64,000 nucleotides of DNA from contig JABTUJ010000037.1 in assembly GCA_015075445.1 (NCBI GenBank), forward strand, positions 42,517 to 106,516, read 5' to 3'. Source of the stretch: Verrucomicrobiales bacterium. GTDB lineage: Bacteria > Verrucomicrobiota > Verrucomicrobiia > Limisphaerales > J093. Below are positions 14,622 to 22,585 of this stretch, one piece after another; position 1 is the stretch's first letter, and each line of letters begins with the position of its first letter. The position numbers were made by a program, and so were the translations under genes. Below the pieces are notes generated by a model that made no database searches, was not told the DNA's origin, and worked only from the letters and a program-made list of their open reading frames with translations.

Positions 14622-15830
14622 GTGAGCTGGATTCTGGCGGTTCTTACGGGGCTCGCGCTCGGCTTGTTGCTCTGGCAATGGTTCGAGGCGATCCGTTTCC
14701 CGCTGCATCGGCGCAAGGTGGCCGCGGGATTCGCTCCCGGGCTTACCCTGCTCAAGCCGCTCAAGGGGGCGGACAGCGAGACCGAGGCGTGCCTGCGGAG
14801 CTGGTTGACCCTGGATTACGCCGGGCCGGTGCAGGTGCTGTTCGGGGTCGCTGACGCCGAGGATCCTGCCGCCGCGGTCGTGCGGCGGTTGCAGACCGAG
14901 TTCCCGCAAGCCGACGTCGAACTGGTGGTGTGCACTGGGCGCCTCGGCCCCAACTCGAAGGTGTCGAAACTCGCGCAGCTCGAACCCCGGGCGCGGCATA
15001 CCGTGCTGGTGGTGAGTGACGCCGATGTCGCGGTTCCGCCGGATTTCCTGGCCCAACTGGTGCAGCCCTTCGGCGAAGCCGGCGTGGGTCTGGTGACGCC
15101 GTTCTACCAACTGGCCACGCCGGCGACGGCCGCCATGCACTGGGAAGCGCTGGCGGTGAACGCGGACTTCTGGAGCAGCGTGCTCCAGGCCGTGCGGCTC
15201 GGGCCCATGCGGTTTGCCCTGGGCGCCGTCATGGCGGTGCGACGCGAGGTGCTGCAGGCCATCGGTGGATTCGGCTCGCTGGTCCATTATCTTGCCGACG
15301 ATTTCGAGCTCGGCCAGCGGGTGACCGGGCGGCGGCCGACCGCCTCGCCCGCCGAGCCGGGGGTTGTGGAAGGGGATCGCTATCGCATCGCAGTGTGTCC
15401 GGTGGTGGTCGCTTGCCGCGAATCACCCCGCGGCTGGGGCGCCATCTGGCGGCACCAGGTGCGGTGGGCGCGCACGATCCGGCACTGCCAGCCGGGACCG
15501 TACGCGCTGAGCGTCCTGAGCAATCCCACCCTGTGGCCTGTGCTCGGGGTGCTCGCCGCACCCGCGAGCGTCCTGGCCTGGACAGGGCTCGCGGTCTGCC
15601 TCGGGACGCGGCTCGGGATGGCCGCGCATTGCCAGGCCCGGCTTAGGCGCTCCTGGGCCCACCTGCGTTGGGTGTGGCTGGCTCCCGTGAAAGATCTGCT
15701 CGGGGCGGTGCTGTGGGCGTGGGCGTTTCTGGGGCAGACCATCGAGTGGCGCGGAGAGCGGTATCGCGTCCGGCGGGGGGGACGGCTCGAACCGTTGGTC
15801 GGCCGCGTGGAGCGCGTGCCAGCGGATTAG
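14622..15830 (+). CDS. Glycosyltransferase, GT21/HpnI ceramide-glucosyltransferase-like
   Basis: A 402-residue product with GTG start; the SD-like GAAGG 7 nt upstream is part of heptamer array C. An N-terminal membrane helix (WILAVLTGLALGLLLWQW) precedes a GT-A domain. The GT21 motifs appear in order: LLKPLKGAD, then VVSDADV (the DxD-like site), then YLADDFELG and the QVRWART (Q/RxxRW) box, with two to three C-terminal membrane segments. Relatives are eukaryotic ceramide glucosyltransferase and hopanoid HpnI, which adds N-acetylglucosamine to bacteriohopanetetrol. No hopanoid genes lie nearby, so the acceptor lipid is unknown. Confidence 0.83.
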   Translation: MSWILAVLTGLALGLLLWQWFEAIRFPLHRRKVAAGFAPGLTLLKPLKGADSETEACLRSWLTLDYAGPVQVLFGVADAEDPAAAVVRRLQTEFPQADVELVVCTGRLGPNSKVSKLAQLEPRARHTVLVVSDADVAVPPDFLAQLVQPFGEAGVGLVTPFYQLATPATAAMHWEALAVNADFWSSVLQAVRLGPMRFALGAVMAVRREVLQAIGGFGSLVHYLADDFELGQRVTGRRPTASPAEPGVVEGDRYRIAVCPVVVACRESPRGWGAIWRHQVRWARTIRHCQPGPYALSVLSNPTLWPVLGVLAAPASVLAWTGLAVCLGTRLGMAAHCQARLRRSWAHLRWVWLAPVKDLLGAVLWAWAFLGQTIEWRGERYRVRRGGRLEPLVGRVERVPAD

Positions 15831-15887
15831 CCTTGGTCGGGCGGCTCTGTCCCCAACGTCCTGATACCGCTCGTTCTGAACCCTCCG

Positions 15888-16070
15888 CCGATTGCGAACA
15901 TAGGGGATTAGGGGAAGGCGGAAATTCAATCAGCCCAATTCCCGATGTTCGAAATCTGCGGAGGATTGAGAGGGCAGGGGGGTTCTCCGCCGATTGCGAA
16001 CATAGGGGATTAGGGGGAGGCGGAAATTCAATCAGCCCAATTCCCGATGCGCGGAATCTGCGGAGAAACC
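15888..16070. repeat. Second locus of the palindromic repeat (about two units)
   Basis: The CCGATTGCGAACATAGGGG motif recurs at 15888 and 15990, 102 bp apart, with the partner GATGTTCGAAATCTGCGGAG between them. The second unit ends in a diverged partner (CCCGATGCGCGGAATCTGC). Its joining segment (GGCGGAAATTCAATCAGCCC) differs from that of the main array, so this is a subfamily and not a recent copy. Apart from this and a possible promoter, the gap 15831-16284 shows nothing else. Confidence 0.88.
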
Positions 16071-16149
16071 CCACGTTCTGAATCCTCTGCCGATCAAGCA
16101 CAAGCGAAGTTCGCGCGAGCCGGGGGCAACCTTCCGGTCAACTAAATGT

Positions 16150-16178
16150 GAACTTTTATCGTTGTTCCGTTGTCCTAA
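16150..16178 (+). promoter_or_regulatory. Possible ECF/sigma-E-like promoter
   Basis: An AT-rich island in GC-rich DNA contains GAACTT (16150-16155), a 17-bp spacer and TCCTAA (16173-16178). This resembles the E. coli sigma-E consensus (GAACTT, then TCnnA). It lies about 107 bp upstream of the DUF1328 gene. The consensus in this phylum is not known to me, so this is a weak call. Confidence 0.28.
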
Positions 16179-16284
16179 TTCGCGTGAACCCGTCTGGGTC
16201 GCCGGGGCTCGTGGCCGGGCCCGTGTGCGGCGGCCGTCAACCTCTGTCTCCGGCCGGGTCCGGAGCCAAGCGAAAGGGCCTGCC

Positions 16285-16461
16285 ATGCTCGGTTGGTCGC
16301 TGACATTTTTGGTGCTGGCGTTGATCGCCGGCGTGCTGGGATTCACGGGTGTCGCTGGAGCCGCGGTGGACATTGCGAAGGTGTTGTTCTTCGTCTTCCT
16401 GGTCCTCTGGATCCTGGCGGCGGTGGTGCGGGCGGTTCAAGGCCGGCCGCCTCCGGCGTGA
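16285..16461 (+). CDS. DUF1328/YtjA-family small membrane protein
   Basis: A 58-residue product from the ATG at 16285, with an SD-like GAAAGGG 7 nt upstream. Two hydrophobic helices are visible: MLGWSLTFLVLALIAGVLGF, ending with GVAGAAVDIAK, and VLFFVFLVLWILAAVV. This matches the DUF1328 (YtjA) family in length and motif. Members are often stress- or stationary-phase-induced, with unknown function. It is followed 44 nt later by a coiled-coil lipoprotein gene, so a small envelope-stress operon is plausible. Confidence 0.85.
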   Translation: MLGWSLTFLVLALIAGVLGFTGVAGAAVDIAKVLFFVFLVLWILAAVVRAVQGRPPPA

Positions 16462-16505
16462 GCCCATGGATGAACGGTCGTTTGTACACGAAAGGAACCC
16501 TTGCC

Positions 16506-16934
16506 ATGAAAACACTTCTCTTCGCCACGCTGGTCGGGGCGGTGGTCGCCGCCGGATGGGTTGGCTGCAAGCCGTCCGAATCCCCGGATCCAGCCCCGTC
16601 CACCAACGTCGGCGGCGCCGTGGAGCGCTTGCAGGAGGGTGCGAGGCAGGCGGGATCGGCGGCGGTCGATCTGGCTGCCGAACAGACCCTGGCCCTGCAA
16701 ACGCGCCTGGCCGGTCTGAGCGAGACCCTCGAAACGAAACTACAGGCGCTGAAGGAGAAGACCGGTGACCAGGTCGCCGACCTTCGCGCGGCCACCGAGA
16801 AGCGGTTGGCCCAGCTCAAGGACGCTTCGGCGCGGTTGGCGGACGCCACGGCGGATGAGCGTGCCAAGCTGGCCGAAGGCTTCAAGGAACTCGCCGACGA
16901 AATCGAGACCTGGGCGAAGAACCTGACCGACTAA
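16506..16934 (+). CDS. Small coiled-coil lipoprotein or periplasmic protein
   Basis: A 142-residue product. The signal (TLLFATLVGAVVAAGWVGC) ends in a possible lipobox with Cys22. From about residue 35 to the end the sequence is almost wholly helical and heptad-like (LQEGARQAGSAAVDLAAEQ, LSETLETKLQALKEK, ATEKRLAQLKDASARLADA). No enzyme motif is present. It may be a membrane-tethered structural or stress protein; homologous families are not clear to me. It is probably co-transcribed with the DUF1328 gene, and a GC-rich stem-loop follows. Confidence 0.65.
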   Translation: MKTLLFATLVGAVVAAGWVGCKPSESPDPAPSTNVGGAVERLQEGARQAGSAAVDLAAEQTLALQTRLAGLSETLETKLQALKEKTGDQVADLRAATEKRLAQLKDASARLADATADERAKLAEGFKELADEIETWAKNLTD

Positions 16935-16954
16935 CCCCGGGCCCCGGGCCTTTC

Positions 16955-16991
16955 GTCCGTGGCGCTCCCGGTTCCCGGGAGCCTCACGGAC
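16955..16991. terminator. GC-rich stem-loop between convergent genes
   Basis: GTCCGTG (16955-16961) pairs with CACGGAC (16985-16991), and within it CTCCCGG pairs with CCGGGAG. It sits in the 75-bp gap between the lipoprotein gene and the quinone oxidoreductase remnant. No T-run follows, so termination is plausible but not certain. Confidence 0.45.
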
Positions 16992-17009
16992 TGTGGAAGC
17001 CCGAGCGGC

Positions 17010-18006
17010 TTAGGGGGTGAGCACGATCTTGCCCGCCAGCGTGCCCGCGCGGCCGATCGTGTTTTCCTCCTGCAGGCGGTGCGCGGTGGCCACTTCCTCG
17101 AGCGGGAGGACGCGGTCGATCCGCGGCTTGAGCTTGCCGGCGGCCAACCACTCGTTCAGGTCGTCCGCCGCGTCGCGCTGTTCATCCGGGTGTGCGGTGA
17201 ACATGACGAAGCCGTGGAGGGAGGCGCTCTTGACGTAGAAAGGCCCGACGGGGAAAGGGGGGCGGGCGTCGCGACCGGCCATGAGGATGATGCGGCCGCG
17301 GGAGGCGAGGGCGGACACGATCCTGTCGAAGTCGGGCTCGCGGGTGGTTTCCCACCAGACGTTGACGCCGCCGGGGGTGATTTTGCGGAGGGCCAGATTG
17401 GGTTCGACGGTCTGGTGGATGATGGCGTAGTCGGCGCCGAGCTGAAGGATGGCCTCGGCCTTCTGCGGGCTGCCCACGGTGGCGATGACGCGGGCGCCGA
17501 GCAGCTTGGCGATCTGCACCACGGTCGAGCCCACGCCGCCGCTGGCGCCGTTGACGAGGATTGTCTCCCCGCGTTCGAGGCGGGCTTCCCGGACCAGGCC
17601 CAAGTGGGCGGTGATCCCCACGAGGGCGATGGCGGCGGCCTGTTCGTCCGTCACGTTGGGCGGTGTCGGATAAGCCCAGCACTCGTCCACGGTGAGGTAT
17701 TCCGCGAAGGTGCCTTGACGGCCCAGAAGTCCTTGCTGCTGCCCCACACGCGTTCACCCGGATCAAAGTGGTGACGTCTCGGGCCCACGGCTTCTCGACC
17801 ACCCCGGCGAAATCACAGCCGAGGATGAAGGGCGTGGGCAGGTCCATCTTGACCGCGCCGCTGCGCAGGTAGGTGTCGATGGGGTTGACCGCGACGGCCT
17901 TGACGCGGACGAGGAGGCGCGACCCGGTGGGGGCGGGCGGGCGGGGGAGGTCGCCGCAGAGGATGGACTCCGGAGGGCCGGGCTGGGTGATGTAGGCGGC
18001 TTTCAT
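17010..18006 (-). pseudogene. Zinc-type alcohol dehydrogenase/quinone oxidoreductase, frameshifted
   Basis: The N-terminal part reads from ATG 18006 (MKAAYITQPGPPESILCGDL ... PFILGCDFAGVVE). The C-terminal part is in another frame (GLLGRQGTFAEYLTVDE ... ILVNGASGGVGSTVVQIAKL ... ENTIGRAGTLAGKIVLTP, end 17010). A short middle piece (HHFDPGERVWGSS) lies in the third frame. Together they make a complete MDR-family NADPH:quinone reductase with the AxxGxxG-type nucleotide loop. At least two single-base indels cluster within 17735-17795. Everything outside that 60-bp stretch looks intact, so this could be a recent inactivation or a sequence error. Confidence 0.8.
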
Positions 18007-18032
18007 CGTGTCGGCGCGGGCAGTCTCGCCGT

Positions 18033-19388
18033 TCAGGGTGTGCCGACGCAATAGAGTTTCTGATTAGTGCGGATGAACAGGTCGTGGTCCAGGGCGGCGA
18101 TGCTCGAGCGGGTCTGGTCATCGCCGGGTTCGCCGAAGCTGGCGCGGTGGGTGATCTGGCCGTTGGCGGCATCCACCACAACGACCTCGCCGCTGAAGCT
18201 GAGGAGGTAAATCCGGCCGTCGGCGCCGGTGGGGGAGGCCTCGTACTTGGCGTTGCCGGGGGTGGCGAGCTCCCACTTGACGCGGCCGGTGGCGGGGTCG
18301 AGTCGGGTGAGGTTCTTCCGGAGATCGCTCAGCACGAAGAAGTCTCCGAGATAGAACAGGGGCGTGGGCACGTCCGAGGTGACGTCGCGTTGTTCGGCCG
18401 TGGTCCAGGCAATGGCTTCCGGTTCGAGGGTGCCCACGCCGCCGGCCTTGAGGGCGAAGATCGGCTCGCGTTTCGGGGCGCAGGCGAGGACCAAACCGGC
18501 TCCGGCCACCGGTGAAGGCACCATGCGCCAGTGGGAGATCCGGGTGGGATTCCACGTGCCCCAGCGCCACAGTTCCCGGCCGGACGCTGGGTCGTGGCCG
18601 GTAATGCAGTCGCCGCCGACGACCAGGATTTCGGGTCGTCCCTGGTATTCGAAGGGGACGGGCGAGGCGAAGGACTCGAGGGATTCAGCGACGGCGTCGC
18701 TGGGCCTGACGTGGCGCCAGAGCTCGCGGCCGGTGGCGGGGTCCAGGGCCAGGAGGTACGAGGCGATGGGGCCGTCGGTACGGCCGCGGCCGTTGACCGG
18801 GACGTTGCGCTGCAGGACTTGGAGGTACAGGCGCCCGTTGTGCAGGAGCGGGCTGGAGGCGTACGTCCAGAGGAAAGCGAACTCGCCGTAATCCTCGGCG
18901 AGCTGGCGGGACCAGAGCGGCTGGCCATCCGGGCGGAACGCCGCCAGGTCGCCCTGGCCGTAGTAGAAGAAGACGCGGTCGCCGTCGGTGGTGGGCGAAG
19001 GGGAGGCGAAGTTGCTGAGGCGATCGCGGCTGGCGCGTTCGGCGATGGTGCGGCGCCAGAGCTCACGGCCGGTGCGACGGTCCAGCGCGAGGGCGAGGAG
19101 GGTGCCGGCTTCGGCGTCGGTGGAAGAGACGAAGACGTGCTCGTTCCAGATGGCGGGTGTGGCGGCGCTGGAACCGGGCAGGGAGACGCTCCAGCGGACG
19201 TTCTCGGTGGGGGAGAAGCGGGGGGGCAGATTGGTGGCGGGGCTGCTGCCGTTGTAGAAGGGGCCGCGCCAGTGGGGCCACTGGGCCAAGGCCGGGTCGG
19301 CTACGGCAACGAGGGCGAGCAGGGATCCGGCTGCGACGGTGAGCAGCGCGGCGAGGGAGCGAGGCTGGTGATGGCTCATGCGGCGCAA
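18033..19388 (-). CDS. Exported PQQ-like beta-propeller protein
   Basis: A 451-residue product (or 448 from a second ATG at 19379) with a signal peptide (LLTVAAGSLLALVAVADPALA) followed directly by QWPHWRGPFYNGSSP, the usual opening of this family. Repeated blades carry the tryptophan-docking pattern: ALDRRTGRELWRR, ALDPATGRELWRH, HDPASGRELWRW and RLDPATGRVKWEL. No PQQ or haem ligands are obvious, so it is probably a non-catalytic or substrate-binding propeller of the type abundant in Planctomycetota and Verrucomicrobiota. It ends 27 nt from the reductase remnant and may have been co-transcribed with it. Confidence 0.85.
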   Translation of the reverse strand: MRRMSHHQPRSLAALLTVAAGSLLALVAVADPALAQWPHWRGPFYNGSSPATNLPPRFSPTENVRWSVSLPGSSAATPAIWNEHVFVSSTDAEAGTLLALALDRRTGRELWRRTIAERASRDRLSNFASPSPTTDGDRVFFYYGQGDLAAFRPDGQPLWSRQLAEDYGEFAFLWTYASSPLLHNGRLYLQVLQRNVPVNGRGRTDGPIASYLLALDPATGRELWRHVRPSDAVAESLESFASPVPFEYQGRPEILVVGGDCITGHDPASGRELWRWGTWNPTRISHWRMVPSPVAGAGLVLACAPKREPIFALKAGGVGTLEPEAIAWTTAEQRDVTSDVPTPLFYLGDFFVLSDLRKNLTRLDPATGRVKWELATPGNAKYEASPTGADGRIYLLSFSGEVVVVDAANGQITHRASFGEPGDDQTRSSIAALDHDLFIRTNQKLYCVGTP

Positions 19389-19462
19389 AGTAGCGGGGTC
19401 TCCCGCGAGCGCAACCGAGGCTGCCCGTTGAATTCCCGGCCGCGGTGTCCTACCTTCCGCGC

Positions 19463-19774
19463 ATGCCGCAAGTGGCCGAACCGGCGGTCCGACCGCATGA
19501 GGACGTGGGCGAGGAGACCGAGTCTCAGCGCGCGCGGGAACCGGGGTATCTTGTCGTGTGCTGGAACGACCCGGTGAACCTGATGGTGTACGTCACGCAC
19601 GTGTTCATGGTGGTGTTCGGGTGGGTGAAGGAGAAGGCCGAGCAGCACATGCTCGAGGTGCATCGCCGGGGCCGGAGTGTGTTACTGCGCACGAGCCTCG
19701 AGCGGGCGGAGTTTCACGTCCATCAACTGCAGGGTTACGGCTTGCAGGCCACGCTGGAACGCGACGACGCATGA
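19463..19774 (+). CDS. clpS: ClpS-like adaptor for ClpAP/ClpCP
   Basis: A 103-residue product from ATG 19463 (an upstream GTG at 19445 would add six residues). The ClpS fold is recognisable: LVVCWNDPVNLMVYVTHVF contains the ND...Y(V)T motif of the N-degron pocket, and HRRGRSVLLRTSLERAEFHV matches the HxxGxxxL strand and final helix. ClpS presents N-end-rule substrates to a Clp ATPase. The N-terminal 25 residues are acidic and variable, as in other ClpS proteins. It overlaps the DUF2017 gene by ATGA, a pairing also seen in Actinobacteria. Confidence 0.83.
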   Translation: MPQVAEPAVRPHEDVGEETESQRAREPGYLVVCWNDPVNLMVYVTHVFMVVFGWVKEKAEQHMLEVHRRGRSVLLRTSLERAEFHVHQLQGYGLQATLERDDA

Positions 19775-20271
19775 AGCTGGTGCGTCAGGACAAGGCGGGA
19801 TTCGAATTCCAACTTGGGGTGCGGGAGAAGTCGGTGCTTTGTGGTGTGCTCGAAGCGTACCCCGTGATCCCGCCGTCGTACCATCGCCTGACGCGGGCGT
19901 CGGACGCGCCGCCGGCGGGGGCGGATCAGGCCCTCCTCACCGAGTCGATGGCGGCGCACAAGGCCGAATCGCGGCGCCGGCTGGACGGCTGGCTGGCGGA
20001 GGAGAAGCGATTTGTGCGGCATGGCCAGGGATTTCGGGTGCGTTTGAGCCGGGAGGAACTCGAGTGGTTGCTGCGGGTGTTGAACGATGTGCGGGTCGGC
20101 AGTTGGCTGCGACTGGGTTGTCCGGATCCGGAGACGGAGGTTCGGCCGCAGCCGACGCGGGAGAATGTGCGGTATCTGGCGTTGATGGAGGTGGCGGGGC
20201 ACTTCGAGTACGTGCTGCTGGCAGCGCTGGATGGGACCGACGGCGTCGGTTGGAGCGGGCGAGAGGAATGA
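19771..20271 (+). CDS. DUF2017-family protein, partner of clpS
   Basis: A 166-residue product starting in the ATGA overlap with clpS. The pattern FEFQLGVREKSVLCGVLEAY, then RVRLSREELEWLLRVLNDVR with a C-terminal YLALMEVAGHFEYVLLAAL helix, agrees with DUF2017, a family found next to clpS in Actinobacteria. Function is unknown; the conserved linkage suggests it regulates or assists ClpS-dependent proteolysis. The protein is mostly helical and lacks export signals, so it is cytoplasmic. Confidence 0.7.
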   Translation: MKLVRQDKAGFEFQLGVREKSVLCGVLEAYPVIPPSYHRLTRASDAPPAGADQALLTESMAAHKAESRRRLDGWLAEEKRFVRHGQGFRVRLSREELEWLLRVLNDVRVGSWLRLGCPDPETEVRPQPTRENVRYLALMEVAGHFEYVLLAALDGTDGVGWSGREE

Positions 20272-20350
20272 ACGACGACGAAACAACCGCTGGACCGCGT
20301 GGCTCGGGGATTCCCAATCGGAAGGCTGTTGTATAGGATGCCGGCGCTTT

Positions 20351-20914
20351 ATGGTCCTGGTGATAGACAATTACGACTCGTTCACCTTCAACCTGGTGCA
20401 GTACTTCGGGGAGATGGGCGTGGCAATGCAGGTGCATCGCAACGACCAGATCACGCTGGACCAGATTGTTCGGCTGGCGCCCGAGCGCATCCTGATCTCA
20501 CCGGGACCCTGTTCGCCACGGGAGTCCGGGCTCTCGAACGAGATTCTGCGGGCCTGGGCGGGTAAAGTGCCGCTGCTCGGGGTGTGTCTGGGCCACCAGT
20601 GCATCGGCCACGTGTTCGGAGCCAACGTGGTGGTGAACTACCGGATGATGCACGGGAAGACCTCGCCGATTCACCACAACGGCCGGGATCTCTTCGCGGG
20701 TCTGCCCAATCCGTTCGCCGCCACCCGCTATCACTCGCTGGTGATCGAGCGCGACAGCCTGCCGGAGTGCCTTGAGTTGACCGCCTGGACCGAGGAGGGC
20801 GAGATCATGGGCGTGCGCCACAAGACCCAACCGATCTGGGGCGTGCAGTTCCACCCGGAGAGCATCCTCACCGAGAACGGGCGCGCGGTCCTCGCGAACT
20901 TCCTGAAGCTTTGA
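20351..20914 (+). CDS. trpG: Anthranilate/aminodeoxychorismate synthase glutaminase subunit
   Basis: A 187-residue class I glutamine amidotransferase starting MVLVIDNYDSFTFNLVQYFG. The oxyanion strand ILISPGPCSP, nucleophile elbow LLGVCLGHQ (Cys79) and catalytic QFHPESILTENG are all present. The enzyme releases ammonia from glutamine for TrpE (tryptophan) or PabB (folate); sequence alone does not separate the two and neither partner is in the window, so it may serve both (amphibolic TrpG/PabA). Confidence 0.88.
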   Translation: MVLVIDNYDSFTFNLVQYFGEMGVAMQVHRNDQITLDQIVRLAPERILISPGPCSPRESGLSNEILRAWAGKVPLLGVCLGHQCIGHVFGANVVVNYRMMHGKTSPIHHNGRDLFAGLPNPFAATRYHSLVIERDSLPECLELTAWTEEGEIMGVRHKTQPIWGVQFHPESILTENGRAVLANFLKL

Positions 20915-20987
20915 AGCCGGGTCGGACCGGGAGCGTCCGACCCGCCTTGAGGAAGCTACAGGCCAGGCGCGGCGAGGCCGCGCGCGA

Positions 20988-21545
20988 TCACGCCAGGCCG
21001 AGGTCGGCGGCGATTCCCTGCATCGCCGTAACGACTTGGGTGATGTGGTCGTCCAGGGCAAGCTCCAGGAGGACGGCCCCCTGTTCGATGTCCTCGCGGC
21101 GGACCGCCGCGGCAAAGGACTTCTGCTTCATCTTCTTCCGGACGCTGGCCGCGCCCAGACCCGTCAGCCGCTCGGGCCGCACATACGCGACAGCCGTGAT
21201 GAAGCCGCACAGTTCGTCCACCGCGAACAGCGCCCGTCGCAAGGGCCGGTCCAGCGGATACTCGTCCCAGTTCCAGGTGGCATGGGAGAGGATGGCGCCG
21301 ACGATTTCCTCGTCGACGCCCCGTTCCCTCAGGAGGACGGCCCCCTGGCGGGTGTGGTCCGGGGGCGAAGGCCAGCGCTCGTAATCGAAGTCGTGCAGCA
21401 GGCCGGTCAGGCCCCACTGCTCGACGTCGCCACTGAACCGGGGCACGTAATGGCGGAGGGCGGCCTCGACGGCGAGGGCGTGCTTGCGGAGGGAGTCGGA
21501 CGGCGTGTACTCCGTGAGCAACTGCCAGGCCTCGGCGCGATTCAT
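20988..21545 (-). CDS. HD-domain phosphohydrolase
   Basis: A 185-residue cytoplasmic protein. The start at 21545 (MNRAEAWQLLTEYTPSDSLR) lies just after a gap from the isomerase gene. His in SLRKHALAVEAALRHY, then LTGLLHDFDYERWPSPPDHT (the HD pair) and ILSHATWNWDEYPLDRPLRR form the metal site of the HD superfamily. Relatives annotated as HDIG proteins are small hydrolases of unknown substrate. A positively charged segment (ASVRKKMKQKSF) follows the core. It is downstream of the sugar isomerase gene with an 11-nt gap and probably co-transcribed. Confidence 0.8.
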   Translation of the reverse strand: MNRAEAWQLLTEYTPSDSLRKHALAVEAALRHYVPRFSGDVEQWGLTGLLHDFDYERWPSPPDHTRQGAVLLRERGVDEEIVGAILSHATWNWDEYPLDRPLRRALFAVDELCGFITAVAYVRPERLTGLGAASVRKKMKQKSFAAAVRREDIEQGAVLLELALDDHITQVVTAMQGIAADLGLA

Positions 21546-21555
21546 GGGGCGGAGC

Positions 21556-22434
21556 TTAGCGGCCGAACTGCTTGACGAAGTCGATGCAGGCGGTGACCTC
21601 AGGCAGGCTGTTGTCCCAGTTGTGCTCGTACTCGATCGAGATGTTCCCGTCGAATCCCTGGGCCTTGAGTTCCTCGAGGCACTCCTTGATCCCCGAAACG
21701 CCCGTCCCGAACGGCACGTCATGGGCGCTGCGCTTGCCGAACTCGTTGAGGTCCTTCAGATGCGCGCTCACGATGCGGCCCTTGAGGACCCGGAGGGCCT
21801 CGATGGGCTTGATGCCGGACCGCGTCCAGTGGCCGGTGTCGGCGCAGGCGCCCAGGCGGCGATCCCGGCCGGCGACGAGGCCGGCGATGTAGTAGGGATT
21901 CCAGACCTTGTAGTTGGGGTCGGCGAAACTGCCGGGGTGGTTGTGGAAGGCGACGCCCAGATCGTATTCCTGCGCGAGCTTCTCGATGACGTTGATGGCG
22001 TCGGCGGATTCGGTGGTCACGGCGCGCATGCCCATCTTGCGGGCGAACTCGAAGACCTTCCGGGCCTGGGCTTCATTGTTGGGGATGCCCACGACGCCGT
22101 AATTGACGGCCTTGACGCCGTGTTGGGCGAGCTTGGCCTTGACCTGATCGAGGACGGCGTCCGGGGCGTTGTGGTCCAGGGTGACGTTGGGCTGTTCCTT
22201 GCTGAGCTTCTGGCCGGGGTAGAACTCGATGACCTTGCCGCCGGCCGCCGCGGTCTTCTCGATGGCCTCGAAGGCGGTGAAGCGGTTGAAGGTGTACGCC
22301 TGACAGCCGATGGCGAAGCCGTTGACCTTGTAGGCGTCCGGGATCGCCGGTTGGGCGAGCGCGGTGGTGAAGGCGAGGGCGGCGGCAAGGCCCAGGGCCG
22401 CTCCGGCCAGGGCAGAAGGACTCCGTGGATTCAT
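21556..22434 (-). CDS. Exported sugar phosphate isomerase/epimerase-like protein
   Basis: A 292-residue product. The ATG at 22434 gives a clean signal peptide (ALAGAALGLAAALAFTTALA); the longer open frame upstream is unlikely. The body is a xylose-isomerase-like TIM barrel: FAIGCQAYTFNRFTAFEAIE, then VAFHNHPGSF, GACADTGHWTRSG, VSAHLKDLNEFG and NISIEYEHNW, which supply the His/Glu/Asp metal ligands. Export of this fold is common in Verrucomicrobiota and Planctomycetota, where it is thought to act on periplasmic sugars; the substrate is unknown. Confidence 0.85.
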   Translation of the reverse strand: MNPRSPSALAGAALGLAAALAFTTALAQPAIPDAYKVNGFAIGCQAYTFNRFTAFEAIEKTAAAGGKVIEFYPGQKLSKEQPNVTLDHNAPDAVLDQVKAKLAQHGVKAVNYGVVGIPNNEAQARKVFEFARKMGMRAVTTESADAINVIEKLAQEYDLGVAFHNHPGSFADPNYKVWNPYYIAGLVAGRDRRLGACADTGHWTRSGIKPIEALRVLKGRIVSAHLKDLNEFGKRSAHDVPFGTGVSGIKECLEELKAQGFDGNISIEYEHNWDNSLPEVTACIDFVKQFGR

Positions 22435-22585
22435 AGGTAGTACTGGTAGACCGTTCCGGGTCCCCGCAGCGGCACGCTGCCGGGCGGGGAGTTGTGCTGG
22501 GCGGCATTGCACCCCTGAGCGGGCGGGGTGTCAAACCAAAGGCTGCGATGATTGAATTCCGTCGGCGGCTCCGTATGCTGCGCGC

